Of a stretch of 64,000 nucleotides of DNA, positions 63,915-64,000 are shown piece by piece. A program made the translations under genes and the position numbers. The stretch lies in contig NZ_PDOA01000009.1 in assembly GCF_003116135.1 (NCBI RefSeq), forward strand, positions 116,571 through 180,570, read 5' to 3'. The notes under the pieces are model-generated. The model saw only the letters and a list, made by a program, of their open reading frames with translations. It was not told where the DNA came from and did not search any database. Origin of the DNA: Teichococcus aestuarii. GTDB taxonomy: Bacteria; Pseudomonadota; Alphaproteobacteria; Acetobacterales; Acetobacteraceae. The first letter of the stretch is position 1. Each line of letters opens with the position of its first letter.

Positions 63915-64000
63915 TGTGTCTGATGAAGAATGGGTGCTGGTCGCGCCCTATCTGACGCTCCTGCCGGAGGACGTCGGACAGCGGGAGCATTCATTGCGCG
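63860..64000 (+). mobile_element. IS5-like insertion sequence, left end (partial)
   Basis: The left boundary is estimated from where the recombinase coding pattern ends and the short leader before the transposase begins; the terminal repeat and target duplication cannot be confirmed because the right end lies outside the window. Confidence 0.55.
63886..64000 (+). CDS. IS5-family transposase, N-terminus only
   Basis: The 38 readable residues (MTARKPYPSDVSDEEWVLVA, then PYLTLLPEDVGQREHSLR) match the N-terminal DUF4096-type start common to IS5-family transposases of Methylobacterium and Roseomonas-like genomes. The reading frame is open to the end of the window and overlaps the last 29 bp of the recombinase gene. 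The catalytic DDE residues are outside. Confidence 0.8.
   Translation, partial: MTARKPYPSDVSDEEWVLVAPYLTLLPEDVGQREHSLR

Overview
The window is about 70% GC and reads like chromosome of an alphaproteobacterium, most likely of the Acetobacteraceae (Roseomonas-like). This is inferred from the NepR/PhyR general stress pair, Hsp20 followed by DUF1150, a GTTC-N7-GTTC LexA box, PlcP-type lipid remodelling genes, many solute-binding proteins, and extreme third-position GC that creates long antisense shadow frames. No taxonomic search was possible.

Layout. 1-5.9 kb: the end of a nucleoside hydrolase; a minus-strand unit of a 90-aa protein, an orphan TRAP-type binding protein and a large hybrid histidine kinase; and a glycerophosphodiesterase. 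6-12.3 kb (minus): MepA endopeptidase, a type I secretion ABC/HlyD pair with two small unknown partners, and a GtrA/GT2 pair. 12.5-21.7 kb (plus): three tandem paralogous Tat-exported family-5 binding proteins feeding one Dpp/Opp-type ABC transporter. 21.7-27.4 kb: a molybdenum hydroxylase (2Fe-2S, Mo and FAD subunits) behind a Fur-like box, then an HpxZ-like protein and a DadA-like oxidase. 27.5-31.8 kb: a double cold-shock-domain protein with a repetitive linker, a shrunken flagellin-like protein, a Bug/TctC binding protein, an SDR and an unknown periplasmic protein.

31.8-37.4 kb (minus): a hybrid kinase, a degenerate response regulator, an HD-GYP-like protein and a GH8 glucanase. 37.6-40.2 kb: a Pho-box-preceded metallophosphoesterase and glycosyltransferase (PlcP-Agt type lipid remodelling) facing a PmtA-like methyltransferase. 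40.4-44.4 kb: divergent nepR/phyR, with PhyR carrying Glu where the phosphoacceptor Asp should be; a peptide deformylase; a repeat-containing type I secretion substrate. 44.6-52.5 kb: fructose-bisphosphate aldolase; an acyl-CoA dehydrogenase-like, PIG-L and methyltransferase cluster facing a GT2; and NUDIX, truA, fmt and a second deformylase.

52.6-60.9 kb: Hsp20 and DUF1150, a decayed PDZ gene containing a 17-bp tandem repeat, tRNA-Thr(CGU), a Fur-box-preceded exbB-exbD-tonB operon, and convergent-then-divergent uvrA/ssb with a LexA box between them. 61-64 kb is the edge of an acquired region: two coupled tyrosine recombinases, the second apparently truncated by an IS5-like element that runs off the window.

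The most interesting loci are the 90-aa/TRAP-binding-protein/kinase unit, the Glu-substituted PhyR, the Pho-box lipid remodelling pair, the broken PDZ gene with its non-triplet repeat, the flagellin-like orphan, and the ACAD/PIG-L/methyltransferase/GT2 cluster.
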